Positions 17,191 through 26,563 are shown, numbered from the stretch's first letter. The stretch is 64,000 bases of DNA from MedAcidi-G1 sp002294285 (GCA_963999645.1 CAXEUY010000001.1:124001-188000), one strand, 5' to 3'. Made by a program: numbers and translations. Notes: a model not told the origin generated them from the sequence alone.

Positions 17191-18725
17191 CGTTCTACAA
17201 TCTTCATTCTGACGTTGTAATAGTTAACTATGACTGAGATCGTCAATGAGCAGGTGAGATAGAAGAGCATCCAAATAGCCATCACGGGTAGAGATTTACC
17301 TGTTTGGTTGTACACCGTTTGGCCGACTTGCACTATATCGCTGTAACCAACTGCTATCGCAAGTGAAGTGTTTTTCGTGAGATTCAAATACTGGTTGCCC
17401 ATAGGCGGCAAGATGATCCTTATTGCTTGAGGTAGGACTATGTGGCGAAGAGATTGACCTCTACTTAATCCGACAGCATTCGCTGCTTCAATTTGGCCTT
17501 TCGGGACTGCAAGAATTCCGCCTCTGATTATTTCTGCCACGAAAGCTGAGGTGTAAAAAACCACCCCAAAGAAAACAGCTGCAAAGCCAGGACCCATGGT
17601 CAGTCCGTTAGTTCCATAGTTTGCAAATTTGCCCGGTTTCACAATGTCGGGTTTCATTGCATCAAAAGGTCGGGCAGCACCGTCTACTTCAAATTTTGCC
17701 TCCAGCATGTGAAACAGGTCTCGGCCACTATTGAGGATCCAAGAAGATATTCCGGTCCAAGTAACAACCACGATTACTGCTATCAAAGCGCCAACACCGA
17801 CGAAAATCATCCTGAAAATATCATCATCAATTAAAGAAAGGTGTCCTGTGGCGCTTCTGCGACTTGCAAAAAAGTTACGGATCCAGCGGGAGGCAAAAAA
17901 TACAAGAATGGCTGATAGGAGAATTTTTATAAGTGTTGTTGGTGTGTTCTCGAGAAGAGTAGCCAAGGCGGAAAATATTTCACCTATAAAACCAAACACT
18001 GGGTGAATGAAAAGACCTATTAGTGCAAAGGCACAAACTGTTAAAAAAGCCCAATAAACGGCATGGGTATTTTCACCCGTCAGGTCTTGTTTCCTTATGC
18101 GTTGCTTTCTTATAAAAAATGCTGCGATACACCCAACTGCAACAACACTTATCCACTGGTAGAAACCATCGGAGATAAAAACTCTAGGCATTGAAATGCC
18201 CTTGTTGGACACATGCAGCCATCCATTTATAGGTCCTGATTCCAAGCTCACTCTAGGAAGGGCTGTTAAAACCGCGAAATAGAAGATCATTTGCACAAGA
18301 AGAGGCACATTTCTTAAAGTTTCTATCCATAGACCTGCAAGGCGTTTAATTAACCAATTGTTTGAGAGTCGAGCTAAACCAACCATAACTCCTAGAACAG
18401 TTGCGAAAATTATCCCTACTACTGCCATGCGCAAGGTGTTTACCATCCCAACCCAAAGGGCTCTACCGCCAGTTGCAGGTGAAGTGTCTATTCCTTCACT
18501 CAGTTGAATATCGGGAGGTCGTTCCAGAAAGTCGAATCCTGTATTGATGTTTCTGGCTCTAAGGTTGTCTCCTGCTTGTCCTGCTAAAAACCACAGGGAA
18601 GCCACCACTACGGCTAAAAGTCCTACCTGCGTAACCCATTTGATTACGACAACGTCACGCCACAAGGGAACCCGCTGTGACACCGCCTTTAAAGTACTCG
18701 ATTTTTCTTCTGCAGGTGATTGCAT
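17187..18725 (-). CDS. Amino-acid ABC transporter permease (AapQ-like, enlarged)
   Basis: A 512-residue membrane protein, about 110 residues longer than typical AapQ. Domain halves are separated by a soluble stretch rich in charged residues near 200-215, and additional hydrophobic segments lie in the middle. The EAA coupling loop reads GQIEAANAVGLSRGQSLRHIVLPQAIR near residue 415-440 (read in two parts), with the AFVAEIIRGGI motif before it. It heterodimerises with the next permease. A strong hairpin at 18802-18846 separates it from the binding-protein gene. Confidence 0.9.
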   Translation of the reverse strand: MQSPAEEKSSTLKAVSQRVPLWRDVVVIKWVTQVGLLAVVVASLWFLAGQAGDNLRARNINTGFDFLERPPDIQLSEGIDTSPATGGRALWVGMVNTLRMAVVGIIFATVLGVMVGLARLSNNWLIKRLAGLWIETLRNVPLLVQMIFYFAVLTALPRVSLESGPINGWLHVSNKGISMPRVFISDGFYQWISVVAVGCIAAFFIRKQRIRKQDLTGENTHAVYWAFLTVCAFALIGLFIHPVFGFIGEIFSALATLLENTPTTLIKILLSAILVFFASRWIRNFFASRRSATGHLSLIDDDIFRMIFVGVGALIAVIVVVTWTGISSWILNSGRDLFHMLEAKFEVDGAARPFDAMKPDIVKPGKFANYGTNGLTMGPGFAAVFFGVVFYTSAFVAEIIRGGILAVPKGQIEAANAVGLSRGQSLRHIVLPQAIRIILPPMGNQYLNLTKNTSLAIAVGYSDIVQVGQTVYNQTGKSLPVMAIWMLFYLTCSLTISVIVNYYNVRMKIVER

Positions 18726-18801
18726 TGGTTTCTTTTCAATCAGATTTGAGACTGGATACTGGAGATCATAGCAAATGCTGCTCTGTCTGTAATAGGTGAA
18801 A

Positions 18802-18846
18802 AAGTCCTAGGCCCAAGGTGAGATTCACCTTGGGCCATTAGGACTT
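18802..18846 (-). terminator. Long hairpin with T-run between binding-protein and permease genes (attenuating terminator)
   Basis: GGCCCAAGGTGA (18810-18821) pairs perfectly with TCACCTTGGGCC (18825-18836). The stem continues as AAGTCCTA (18802-18809) with TAGGACTT (18839-18846) after a 2-base bulge. Read on the minus strand, a TTTTT run follows. It sits after the binding-protein stop codon, and would let that gene be expressed far more than the permeases, as is usual in such operons. Confidence 0.85.
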
Positions 18847-18868
18847 CAATTAAAAGATAAGAGTTTAC

Positions 18869-19984
18869 TTATCGTGCTGGTGGAGCGTAAATCAATCCAC
18901 CATCTTTCCAGCCGGCGTTGGCAGATCCTTCACGATAGAGACCTACTGGATTGAGGTTTCTATTGTAAATGTCGCTGTAGTTACCGACTTGCTTGATTAC
19001 CTGATGGAAAGCGTCTGCGCTTAGTCCCATTGTGGTTTGGAGTTCTCCATCACCACCGAGTAGACGTCCTAGCTCTCCTTCTTTAACGGCTGAGTCGACG
19101 TTGCTCTGATTAACTCCGTACTCATCAGCGATAATTGTTGCATAAACAGTCCAGTTGATTGCATCTGCCCACTTTGAGTCATTCTGACCGTATGTAGGTC
19201 CGAGAGGCTCCTTGGAAATTGGAGTAGCTGGGAAAATTACCCACTCCTCATCGGCTGGTTGCTGCTTAACTTTGCGACCGACAAGAGCCGATCCGTCTGT
19301 GGTTGAAATATCACAAGCTCCGTCGATGAAACCTTGCCAGTACTCATCGCTTGTTTCAAATGTCTTGAGTGTGATATTTACACCTGCGAGTGCTGCATAT
19401 TCAGAAACGTTCTTTTCAGTGGTTGTTCCTGCGTTGGTGCATACAACTGCGCCTTCAAGATCAGCGGCTCCTGAGTTTGCGGTAAACCCATCGGAAGCAC
19501 GTCCCATAAGCTGCTGTCCGTCATAATAAGTTGTTGGTCCAAAGTCCATACCTACATCGGTATCACGGCTCTGGGTCCATGTTGTGTTACGCATTAGAAC
19601 ATCAACGTCGCCACTTTGTACGGCGGTAAAACGCTCTGATGCTGTAAGAGAAGTGAATTTAACTGCATTTGCATCTCCGAGAACTGCAGCTGCTACGGCA
19701 CGACAGTAGTCGGCATCAAAGCCTGTTACCGAGCCATCAGCTTGGGTTTCTGAGAATGCAACTGCACTTCCACTTACTCCACAGTGCAAGGTTCCACGAG
19801 CTTGAACGGTGTCAAGAAGACTTCCGTCAGCAACCATTTCAACTTGCGCTGTTGTAGCAGGTGCGGCTGCTGCTGTTGTAGCAGGTGCTGCCGCAGGTGC
19901 TTCTTCTTCATCGCTACCACAAGCAGCTGCTATAACACCGATTGTTAGAGCTACTGCAAGTAGTTTTACGAACTTGCTGGTCAT
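18869..19984 (-). CDS. Amino-acid ABC transporter substrate-binding lipoprotein (AapJ-like)
   Basis: A 371-residue exported binding protein. Residues 1-21 form a lipoprotein signal ending in the lipobox IAAAC, with Cys22 as lipid anchor. A low-complexity Ala/Pro/Thr linker follows (about residues 30-48), then the type-3 family binding fold starting at GTLHCGVSG. The two cysteines in LHCGV and YCRAV, plus CTNAG and CDIST, resemble AapJ/BztA. GGAGGGG precedes the ATG. It is the first gene of the transporter operon. Confidence 0.93.
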   Translation of the reverse strand: MTSKFVKLLAVALTIGVIAAACGSDEEEAPAAAPATTAAAAPATTAQVEMVADGSLLDTVQARGTLHCGVSGSAVAFSETQADGSVTGFDADYCRAVAAAVLGDANAVKFTSLTASERFTAVQSGDVDVLMRNTTWTQSRDTDVGMDFGPTTYYDGQQLMGRASDGFTANSGAADLEGAVVCTNAGTTTEKNVSEYAALAGVNITLKTFETSDEYWQGFIDGACDISTTDGSALVGRKVKQQPADEEWVIFPATPISKEPLGPTYGQNDSKWADAINWTVYATIIADEYGVNQSNVDSAVKEGELGRLLGGDGELQTTMGLSADAFHQVIKQVGNYSDIYNRNLNPVGLYREGSANAGWKDGGLIYAPPAR

Positions 19985-20151
19985 AAGTAATTCCCCTCCA
20001 ATTAACTGGGATATCCAAATAGGCTTTTCCTATTCGACCGTTAACGGTAAATAAACGCTATGTCTGAATAATGTGTGAGGCAACTTCTGACAAAATTTCA
20101 TAAATTTGTAAGGTTTAAAATTTGAAAAAGGTTAATTTTTCAACATTTCTG

Positions 20152-21684
20152 CTAGTTGATTTGCCGATTCATATCTTTCCAATACGGCTCTCTCAACTTA
20201 AATTTCTGTAGCTTTCCAGTGGTAGTTCTTGCGAGTTCTTCGACAAAATCTATTGAGGTTGGACATTTGTAATGAGCGAGGTTTTCGCGACAGTAAGAAA
20301 TCAAAGTTTCTTCATCTGTTGCATCGCTTTGATCAAGGACAACAAGAGCTTTAACTGTTTCACCCCACTTTTCGTCTGGCACTCCTATTACAGCTACTTC
20401 TGCAACGGAAGGGTGAGAGAAGAGCACATCCTCTACTTCAATGGATGAAACGTTCTCACCGCCGGAAATAATCACGTCCTTTTTGCGGTCGGTGATTGTC
20501 ACGTACTGGTCTTTACCTATTGTTGCACCATCACCAGTGTGGAACCAGTCGTCTGCCAGAGCCTCATCTGTTGCTTCAGGTTGATTCCAATAACTTTTCA
20601 GCACATGGTTGCCTCTCACTAAGAGTTCACCGTCAGGGGAGGTGGTTAGATCTATTCCCAGTGCAGGACTTCCAGCGCTGGAAAGCAGCACGGCTCTCTC
20701 TTGTGCAGTCTTGTCGTCCCATTCCGGACGTATACGGTTCATTGTGACTAACGGAGCTGTTTCTGTCAGGCCGTATATCTGAATGAACTCCCATCCAAGT
20801 TCTGTTTCAACTCTTTCTATGGTTTTTGTTGGCGGTGGAGCTCCGGCTACCACAATCCGCATTTTTCCTTTTCCAGGCACTTCGCCTTCCCAGTCAGTGG
20901 CGGCATCAAGGATCGCTGCGATTACAGCTGGAGCACCGCAAAGAAGAGTTACTTTATGCTTTTGGATTCGCTCTAAAATCTCTGTTCCGTCAATTTTTCT
21001 TAAAACTATGTGTTGTCCTCCCATGCCAGTAATTGCATAAGGCATTCCCCACCCGTTGCAGTGAAACATCGGAAGTGTGTGTAGATAAATTTCGCGATGT
21101 GTAACTCCTGTCTGCCAGCCAAAAATTGCTGCATTAAGCCACAGATTTCTATGTGTCATTTCAACGCCTTTTGGACGAGCTGTAGTTCCACTTGTGTAAT
21201 TGATGGTCGCTGTCGCATTCTCATCCGCTACCCAATGTGCTGGGGTCTTTGTGCTGCTGAATAAGTAATCCGAGCTTTCTCCTAGAACAAAGAAATGTTT
21301 TACTTCGATACTTGAGAGATCTTCTTCAAGTTCAGGGTCGACCAGAAGAACGTCTGCACCTGAATGATCAACTATGTAGGAAATTTCTTCTTTGTTAAGT
21401 CTGAAATTTATCGGAACGCCGATTCTCCCGAACGCGCTAGTTCCAAAAAGAAAGACAAGCATTCTTGCAGAGTTCTGTGAAACAATTGCTACCCTTGCGC
21501 CCTGCTTGACTCCGAGTTCATCAAGTTGGGCTGCAAAACTGCGAGCAGATTGAGCGAGACCTTTATAAGTGAGGTCTCTGAAAGGGCCTGCGGGTTGTTC
21601 AGGCTCGTCGATTATTGCCGTTTGTTCTCCGTAAACCAGTTCAGCTCTGTTGAGATAGTCGATAAGAGTTAGTGGTATCTCCAT
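20152..21684 (-). CDS. Acyl-CoA synthetase (AMP-forming)
   Basis: A 510-residue adenylate-forming enzyme that activates a carboxylic acid to acyl-AMP and then acyl-CoA. Motifs are the P-loop-like INYTSGTTARPKGVE near residue 180, QIYGLTETAP near 310, DWFHTGDGA near 385, the hinge DRKKDVIISGGENVSS near 410 and the catalytic lysine in TGKLQKFKLRE near 497. It resembles medium-chain or crotonobetaine/carnitine-type ligases; the substrate cannot be fixed. A 167-base AT-rich gap to the transporter operon contains no visible gene. Confidence 0.92.
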   Translation of the reverse strand: MEIPLTLIDYLNRAELVYGEQTAIIDEPEQPAGPFRDLTYKGLAQSARSFAAQLDELGVKQGARVAIVSQNSARMLVFLFGTSAFGRIGVPINFRLNKEEISYIVDHSGADVLLVDPELEEDLSSIEVKHFFVLGESSDYLFSSTKTPAHWVADENATATINYTSGTTARPKGVEMTHRNLWLNAAIFGWQTGVTHREIYLHTLPMFHCNGWGMPYAITGMGGQHIVLRKIDGTEILERIQKHKVTLLCGAPAVIAAILDAATDWEGEVPGKGKMRIVVAGAPPPTKTIERVETELGWEFIQIYGLTETAPLVTMNRIRPEWDDKTAQERAVLLSSAGSPALGIDLTTSPDGELLVRGNHVLKSYWNQPEATDEALADDWFHTGDGATIGKDQYVTITDRKKDVIISGGENVSSIEVEDVLFSHPSVAEVAVIGVPDEKWGETVKALVVLDQSDATDEETLISYCRENLAHYKCPTSIDFVEELARTTTGKLQKFKLREPYWKDMNRQIN

Positions 21685-21812
21685 ACTCTCCCCATTTTTA
21701 TTGAATTTGTCTGAAAAAAGAGACTACTTCTAAATGGTGTTCATTTTCATCTCAGGAAAGTAATACCCTTAAATAAGGTTTATCTTTAAGGTAATCTCGA
21801 CTAGGAGCAGTG

Positions 21813-22112
21813 ATGGAAGGAAATAGAGACTTGTTGAACGAGTACCGCTCAAGTATTGACAACATTGATGCTGCACTCATTTATTTGCTTGCCGAACGAT
21901 TCCGTATCACTCATCAGGTAGGCGTGTTCAAGGCAGAGAATGGTTTACCGCCAGAGGATAAAGAAAGAGAGTCAACTCAGGTCAAACGAATGCGTCAATT
22001 GGCAGAAGATGCAGGTATAGATCCGGTATTTAGCGAAAAATTTCTACGTTTTATTATTGACGAAGTAATCAGGCATCATGTGGCTATCGACACTGATATC
22101 CCTTCGGATTAA
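21813..22112 (+). CDS. Chorismate mutase (AroQ type)
   Basis: A 99-residue all-helical protein converting chorismate to prephenate. AroQ features are the opening DNIDAALIYLLAERFRITHQVG split around residue 15-35 with the active-site Arg, K(A/E) in FKAENGLPPEDKERE, and the C-terminal FLRFIIDEVIRHH. A close relative is the monofunctional mutase of actinobacteria. AGGAG stands ahead of GTG 21810 and ATG 21813; the ATG is preferred. It lies alone between minus-strand genes. A 7-bp inverted repeat (CCTTAAA/TTTAAGG) at 21767-21791 lies in its upstream region. Confidence 0.88.
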   Translation: MEGNRDLLNEYRSSIDNIDAALIYLLAERFRITHQVGVFKAENGLPPEDKERESTQVKRMRQLAEDAGIDPVFSEKFLRFIIDEVIRHHVAIDTDIPSD

Positions 22113-22153
22113 AGTCATATCTCTTAAAGAGTTACGATTTAAGCGTTAGTTAC

Positions 22154-23329
22154 CTAGGCATCTTCTTTATGAAAGATCTCGTGTGCCGCTTCTCGCACTT
22201 CTCTGTCTTTTTCTTCAAGATCTTTATCAAGATCAAAGTCTTCAAACTCTGAACCTGTGTCAACCCAATCTTCAAACTCGATAACACCGATTTCTGTAAA
22301 ACGGTCACGCAACCAGGCATCTCCAGCATCGAGCAGACCTAGCTTTTTGCAATTTGGTACGATTTTAGAGAAAAGAAGACGTTGGAAAACCTTGAGTTCT
22401 TCTGGCATTTCTAGCTGGTATTTGACCATTTCTTTTACATCGACTCCCAGTTTTTCCCACATTTCCTGGCGCAAGAAACGGTCTCTCATTCGGAGTGCTG
22501 CTTCAAATGTAAATTCTTGCCTTTCACGAATTTCCTTCGCGTCCATGTCTTTGTAGATCTCTTGGAGGCTTAAAACCCCAAAAGCAACGTGTCTTGCCTC
22601 GTCGGACATGACATATCTAAGCAACTTTTTGAGGAGGGGTTCTTCAGTGGTCTGGTGCATAAAGCCGAAGGCTGCTAGAGCTAAACCTTCAACCATTATC
22701 TGCATCCCAAGATAAGTGATATCCCAACGACTGTCTTCAATGATGTCATCGAGTAGACACTTGAGGTGATAGTTGACTGGATAGTTGATTCCACCCATTT
22801 TTTGATCGAGATATTGAGCGAATACTTCGACGTGCCTTGCTTCGTCTACTACTTGAGTAGACGCATAATATTTGGCGTCTATCCATGGAACAGTTTCTAC
22901 GATTTTTGCTGTGCAAAGTAGCGCACCTTGTTCACCGTGCATGAACTGCGAAAGGCTCCAGTTGAGAGATTCAACAGCTAGTTCTTTCCACTCTTTGTCT
23001 GAAAATTTGTGTAGAGGGGAGTTGGGGTTTTCTTTGAAGTAGTCTGCCTCCATTGGATTTGCCGGTAGGAGCATTGTGTAAGGGTCTACTTCTATAGACC
23101 AGTCAAGATCTGTTTGGCCGTTCCACTGTGAAGTTTTCGCTTTTTCATACAAACGGTCAAGCGGGGCTCTCTCTCCTTTGTCGTAACCCCAGGTAAAAAT
23201 AGCGTCTGCGTTGTCTTCTACTGCATGTATTAAAGAAGTGACGTCATCATTCCATACGGAGTACTCAGTTATCCTTTCTGGGTCATTTGCATACTCTTCT
23301 AAGCTTTGGTTGGTTTCTATTGTTGTCAT
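22154..23329 (-). CDS. Ferritin-like diiron protein (R2-like oxygenase/oxidase)
   Basis: A 391-residue helical protein with two carboxylate/histidine iron-binding repeats. The first is an E in HGEQGA near residue 133 followed by VVDEARHVEVF near 164, the second an E in MVEGLALAAF near 212 followed by MSDEARHVAFGV near 247. This E...DEARH pattern marks ferritin-like diiron oxidases and oxygenases related to AurF and fatty-acid desaturases. The acidic C-terminus (last 40 residues) is unusual. It is 2 bases after the tetR gene and is its likely regulatory target. The reaction is unknown. Confidence 0.83.
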   Translation of the reverse strand: MTTIETNQSLEEYANDPERITEYSVWNDDVTSLIHAVEDNADAIFTWGYDKGERAPLDRLYEKAKTSQWNGQTDLDWSIEVDPYTMLLPANPMEADYFKENPNSPLHKFSDKEWKELAVESLNWSLSQFMHGEQGALLCTAKIVETVPWIDAKYYASTQVVDEARHVEVFAQYLDQKMGGINYPVNYHLKCLLDDIIEDSRWDITYLGMQIMVEGLALAAFGFMHQTTEEPLLKKLLRYVMSDEARHVAFGVLSLQEIYKDMDAKEIRERQEFTFEAALRMRDRFLRQEMWEKLGVDVKEMVKYQLEMPEELKVFQRLLFSKIVPNCKKLGLLDAGDAWLRDRFTEIGVIEFEDWVDTGSEFEDFDLDKDLEEKDREVREAAHEIFHKEDA

Positions 23330-23331
23330 GG

Positions 23332-23943
23332 TCAGTCTCCGTGGTTTTCAGTTTCGTTTCTAATAAATGCTTCGATTACTAAGTTTATAACCGTGGTCCA
23401 ATCCTCTCTTGAGGGTAGCTCCAGACCAATAGTTCTTGTTAGGGTCATTCCGAATCCGATTGCGTGCGCTAGACGCATCAAAGCGAGTTGATCGATTTCA
23501 GAATCTGCGCCCTCTTGTGATATCGCTTCGTGAATTAGGTCTCTGAGTTTGTTTTCTTCGCTTTGTAAAACATCTCTTAGGCGCTCAGCGAGTTCTGGAT
23601 CACGTTTCGCAGCTACTACTGCTTCAAGGAAGAGTCCGGTTCCGTCTGAGAGATCATCTAAAAGGTGGTCACCCAAATGTGACAGGACGTCCACAGCAGA
23701 TGCGTTTGAATGCAGTGAATGCAACTGAGTTAATAAGTGTCTATCCACCGCTTCGACAAGAAGCTCAGCTTTTCCGCTGTAGCGGCTATAAATGGCACCT
23801 GTTGTGACACCGGCTCTTCGTGCTATTTCAGCAACTCCGGCTTTTTCGTAGCCATTTTCTGCAAAAACTTCGGCAGCTGCGTGAAGAAGTTTTTCATTCA
23901 GTTCGTCTTGACCTGTGTGAGTTAATTCAGCGACGAGAGCCAT
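23332..23943 (-). CDS. TetR-family transcriptional regulator
   Basis: A 203-residue repressor. The N-terminal helix-turn-helix covers about residues 15-60 (AEVFAENGYEKAGVAEIARR and TTGAIYSRYSGKAELLVEAV), and the ligand-binding C-terminal domain is divergent as usual. It heads a two-gene operon with the diiron protein. A near-perfect palindrome sits directly upstream of its start codon, so autorepression is very likely. The inducer is unknown and may be a substrate of the diiron enzyme or a fatty acyl compound. Confidence 0.9.
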   Translation of the reverse strand: MALVAELTHTGQDELNEKLLHAAAEVFAENGYEKAGVAEIARRAGVTTGAIYSRYSGKAELLVEAVDRHLLTQLHSLHSNASAVDVLSHLGDHLLDDLSDGTGLFLEAVVAAKRDPELAERLRDVLQSEENKLRDLIHEAISQEGADSEIDQLALMRLAHAIGFGMTLTRTIGLELPSREDWTTVINLVIEAFIRNETENHGD

Positions 23944-23944
23944 C

Positions 23945-23971
23945 TCTTGATAATAACCGTTATTATCAAGA
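23945..23971. promoter_or_regulatory. TetR operator palindrome
   Basis: The half sites TCTTGATAATAAC (23945-23957) and GTTATTATCAAGA (23959-23971) are perfect inverted 13-mers around one central base. The site begins 2 bases from the tetR start codon at 23943. Its size and position are those of a TetR-family operator overlapping the transcription start. Confidence 0.85.
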
Positions 23972-24010
23972 TGTCAAGTCAAGAACACAGACTTAATAGG
24001 GAAAGCAATT

Positions 24011-24601
24011 CTAATAAATAAGAGTTGCAGCAAGATCTTCGGCAAGTGCTGACTTTTGCTCCTCGGAGAGTTTGATTTCTCCGGACAGTTCGCCGAATGT
24101 ACAGCCAATAGCTAAAGGAGATTTTTTGAGTGAAAATTTGAGGTATTGAACTGCTGAAAGTCTCCTATCACCCACTTGTGCGGGATCATGTTCAGCAAAT
24201 ATCTTATTGCCGCTTTCATCAAGCATGTAAATGCATCTTTCAAGCCCCATCCAACTTTCTAAAAGCGGCTTTCTATCCGACTCTGCCTCTATTTCAATTA
24301 AAAGCACACAAGCTAGCTCACCTGGACTTCCGAGAAAATTGTTATAAGTCTCTATTTCTTCTTGAATGGAAGATTCACGAGCTATTTTTTCAGCCCTCAT
24401 GATCTCAAGTATCTGGTATTTAATCGTTTCATGGTTTTCAAATAAAAAAGTAAGGTTCTCACCGAGATGAATCCTGCGATGTCTTTTTGTCTCGAAAACT
24501 TTCTGTCGTATTTCCGCCCTGTGGTCTTCGTAAGTTTGGTAGTCAATTATTTCCGAACGTTTTACATGGTGGGGGTGATTTGTTGAGGTGGATTTAGACA
24601 T
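24011..24601 (-). CDS. DUF3501-family protein
   Basis: A 196-residue soluble protein with the DUF3501 pattern: RRIHLGENLTFLFENHETIKYQILEIMRAEK (split across residues 40-70) followed by LIEIEAESDRKPLL near 103. The family has no established function but repeatedly occurs beside a CCG-domain Fe-S oxidoreductase and rubrerythrin, exactly as here. Its start overlaps the Fe-S gene by 8 bases. The cluster fits an oxidative-stress or iron-redox role by association only. Confidence 0.85.
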   Translation of the reverse strand: MSKSTSTNHPHHVKRSEIIDYQTYEDHRAEIRQKVFETKRHRRIHLGENLTFLFENHETIKYQILEIMRAEKIARESSIQEEIETYNNFLGSPGELACVLLIEIEAESDRKPLLESWMGLERCIYMLDESGNKIFAEHDPAQVGDRRLSAVQYLKFSLKKSPLAIGCTFGELSGEIKLSEEQKSALAEDLAATLIY

Positions 24602-25958
24602 CAGAGTTTTCCCGTTCTTCTAGATCTTCTACCGATTTGGAAAATCCAGATTTATCGTAAGCTTTAGCCAAGATAGACATAGGGTGCATCGCTTTTTTGG
24701 CTGCATGCTGTTCAAATTGCATCGAAGCCAGAGGGCAATCAGTTGCCCAAATCTCAGCTGAACTTTCAGTCATTGAATCGAAAGATTTTTTCCCAATTCG
24801 GACCGAAGCTTCGAATCCTTCAGTTTTCATAGCGTAGGTTCCGTCATGACCGCAGCATTCCATTGTTGTCTCAACTTTAACTCCTGGGATTTTACGAAGA
24901 AGGTCGCGAGCTTTAAATCCAATTGACTGGGCTCTTAAATGGCATGGCGTGTGGTAGCTGACCTTCTCAGGTGATGAGGCAAACTCAGTATTGAATCTGG
25001 CTTCTTTTCTTATTGACCATAAGTATTCACTTGGATCAGCAATACTTTCAGAAAGTGCTAAGGCGCGGTCCTTGTCTTCATGTGAAACAAGTTCGGGATA
25101 CTCCTGTTTAAGCATCATGGAACAGGTCGGATTGATAGCAAGAACTTTTTTACCCGCTTTAACATGGGGTTCAAGAATGTCTAGGTTTCTAGAGGCAAAT
25201 TTCCTCATACTTTTCAGATCGCCTGATTCCCAAGCTGGCATTCCGCAACACTCCAAACCTTTTTCACAGCTAACAGAAACCTTATTTTTCTCTAAAACGT
25301 AAACTGTGTCCTTTCCAACCTCCGGTTCATTATTCTCCACATAGCAGGTTTGGAAAATTACCACTTCTCCCTCAGAAGGCTTTGAAATCAGATTCTTTGA
25401 TTCGGCCCAAGATGAAAAAGTCTCTTTTGGGTATCTAGGAAGTTTTTTATCTCGGTGGATACCAATAAGAAGTTCCAAAAATCTTCTGTGGATCCGACTT
25501 TTTTGGTTTAGTGCGTCCGCGATTCCTGATGTGCGGCGAATAAGTTTTCCTGTTTTGTCAGGATCTCCCAGAATTTTGTCCCGAAATGTAACGCCTTGCT
25601 TCAAAGTTCTTTGAGCTTTATACCTGTGAACCAATTTGGGAAAATCAAGCATAAATTCATGATTTTCTCTCACGGTGTAAGGGCATTGAACTTCGCAAAG
25701 CTTGCATTGAAAACAAGCATCCATCACTTGCTCAGTCTCCTCTTCGGAAATTTTTCTTACATCACCGTCGTGCCGTTCATCGATGAAAGAAAAAAGAAGT
25801 GGAAAACTGTCGCAGTATTTGAAACACATCCTGCATCCATGACAGATTTCAAACGTACGATCGACTTCCCCAGCTAATGCTTTATCATCCCAGTAGATCT
25901 CTTCAGATGGCGAATACGATATTCCCTCTGTGGGAGAGTATGAGATATGTTCACTCAC
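24594..25958 (-). CDS. Fe-S oxidoreductase with CCG domains (GlpC/HdrD-like)
   Basis: A 454-residue iron-sulfur protein. Two [4Fe-4S] motifs lie in the N-terminus: CHGCRMCFKYC near residue 39 and CFQCKLCEVQC near 82. Two cysteine-rich CCG domains follow, with CEKGLECCGMP near 235 and METTMECCGHDGT-type residues near 367, as in GlpC and heterodisulfide reductase HdrD. The N-terminus has a short tandem repeat, ISYSPTEG then ISYSPSEE (residues 5-20). It probably transfers electrons between a quinone or thiol pool and an unknown partner. DUF3501 and rubrerythrin neighbours are typical. Confidence 0.92.
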   Translation of the reverse strand: MSEHISYSPTEGISYSPSEEIYWDDKALAGEVDRTFEICHGCRMCFKYCDSFPLLFSFIDERHDGDVRKISEEETEQVMDACFQCKLCEVQCPYTVRENHEFMLDFPKLVHRYKAQRTLKQGVTFRDKILGDPDKTGKLIRRTSGIADALNQKSRIHRRFLELLIGIHRDKKLPRYPKETFSSWAESKNLISKPSEGEVVIFQTCYVENNEPEVGKDTVYVLEKNKVSVSCEKGLECCGMPAWESGDLKSMRKFASRNLDILEPHVKAGKKVLAINPTCSMMLKQEYPELVSHEDKDRALALSESIADPSEYLWSIRKEARFNTEFASSPEKVSYHTPCHLRAQSIGFKARDLLRKIPGVKVETTMECCGHDGTYAMKTEGFEASVRIGKKSFDSMTESSAEIWATDCPLASMQFEQHAAKKAMHPMSILAKAYDKSGFSKSVEDLEERENSDV

Positions 25959-26023
25959 GGTCGTCCCGAAGTTCCAGAAACAGAATATTCAAAACTAGTG
26001 AGTGTCTATTATCCAATTATTGT

Positions 26024-26440
26024 CTAACTGATTCCATCCAAGAGTGTTTGGAATCTTCCCGCATGCGCTTTTTCAGCTTTCGCCAGTGTTTCAAACCAGT
26101 CGGCGATTTCTTCGAAACCTTCTTCGCGAGCAGTTTTAGCCATGCCTGGATACATCTCTGTGTATTCGTGAGTTTCGCCAGCTACAGCTGCAGCAAGATT
26201 TTCTTGGGTTTCTCCAATTGGAAGTCCTGTAGCTGGATCTCCAGCTGACTGCATATAGTCAAGATGACCGTGAGCGTGACCGGTTTCGCCTTCAGCAGTG
26301 TCTCTGAAATTTCCAGCTATGTCAGGGTATCCCTCAACGTCAGCTACCTTAGCGAAGTAAAGGTATCTGCGATTTGCTTGTGACTCTCCAGCAAATGCGG
26401 CTTTTAGGTTCTCGTGGGTCTGGGTTCCTTCGAGGCTCAC
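26024..26440 (-). CDS. Rubrerythrin-family diiron protein without rubredoxin domain
   Basis: A 138-residue four-helix diiron protein. The iron ligands are the Glu in AFAGESQANRRY near residue 18, the EGETGHAHGH block near 51, the Glu in VAGETHEYTEMYP near 87 and the KAEKAHAGRF block near 123. The C-terminal rubredoxin Fe(Cys)4 domain is absent, so it is the short erythrin type. Such proteins reduce hydrogen peroxide in the cytoplasm. Ahead of the ATG is a GGAGAAAAA ribosome site. The 123-base gap downstream holds no gene. Confidence 0.93.
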   Translation of the reverse strand: MSLEGTQTHENLKAAFAGESQANRRYLYFAKVADVEGYPDIAGNFRDTAEGETGHAHGHLDYMQSAGDPATGLPIGETQENLAAAVAGETHEYTEMYPGMAKTAREEGFEEIADWFETLAKAEKAHAGRFQTLLDGIS

Positions 26441-26563
26441 TTTTTTCTCCTATTCGTTAGTAATTGGAAACTATTCTAATCCTAGACAGGTTTTTTTCAA
26501 GAATTTGATTGTGTATTTGTGAGATAAGACACATCAAAAACTTAAAAATATTTCAACTAGTCC

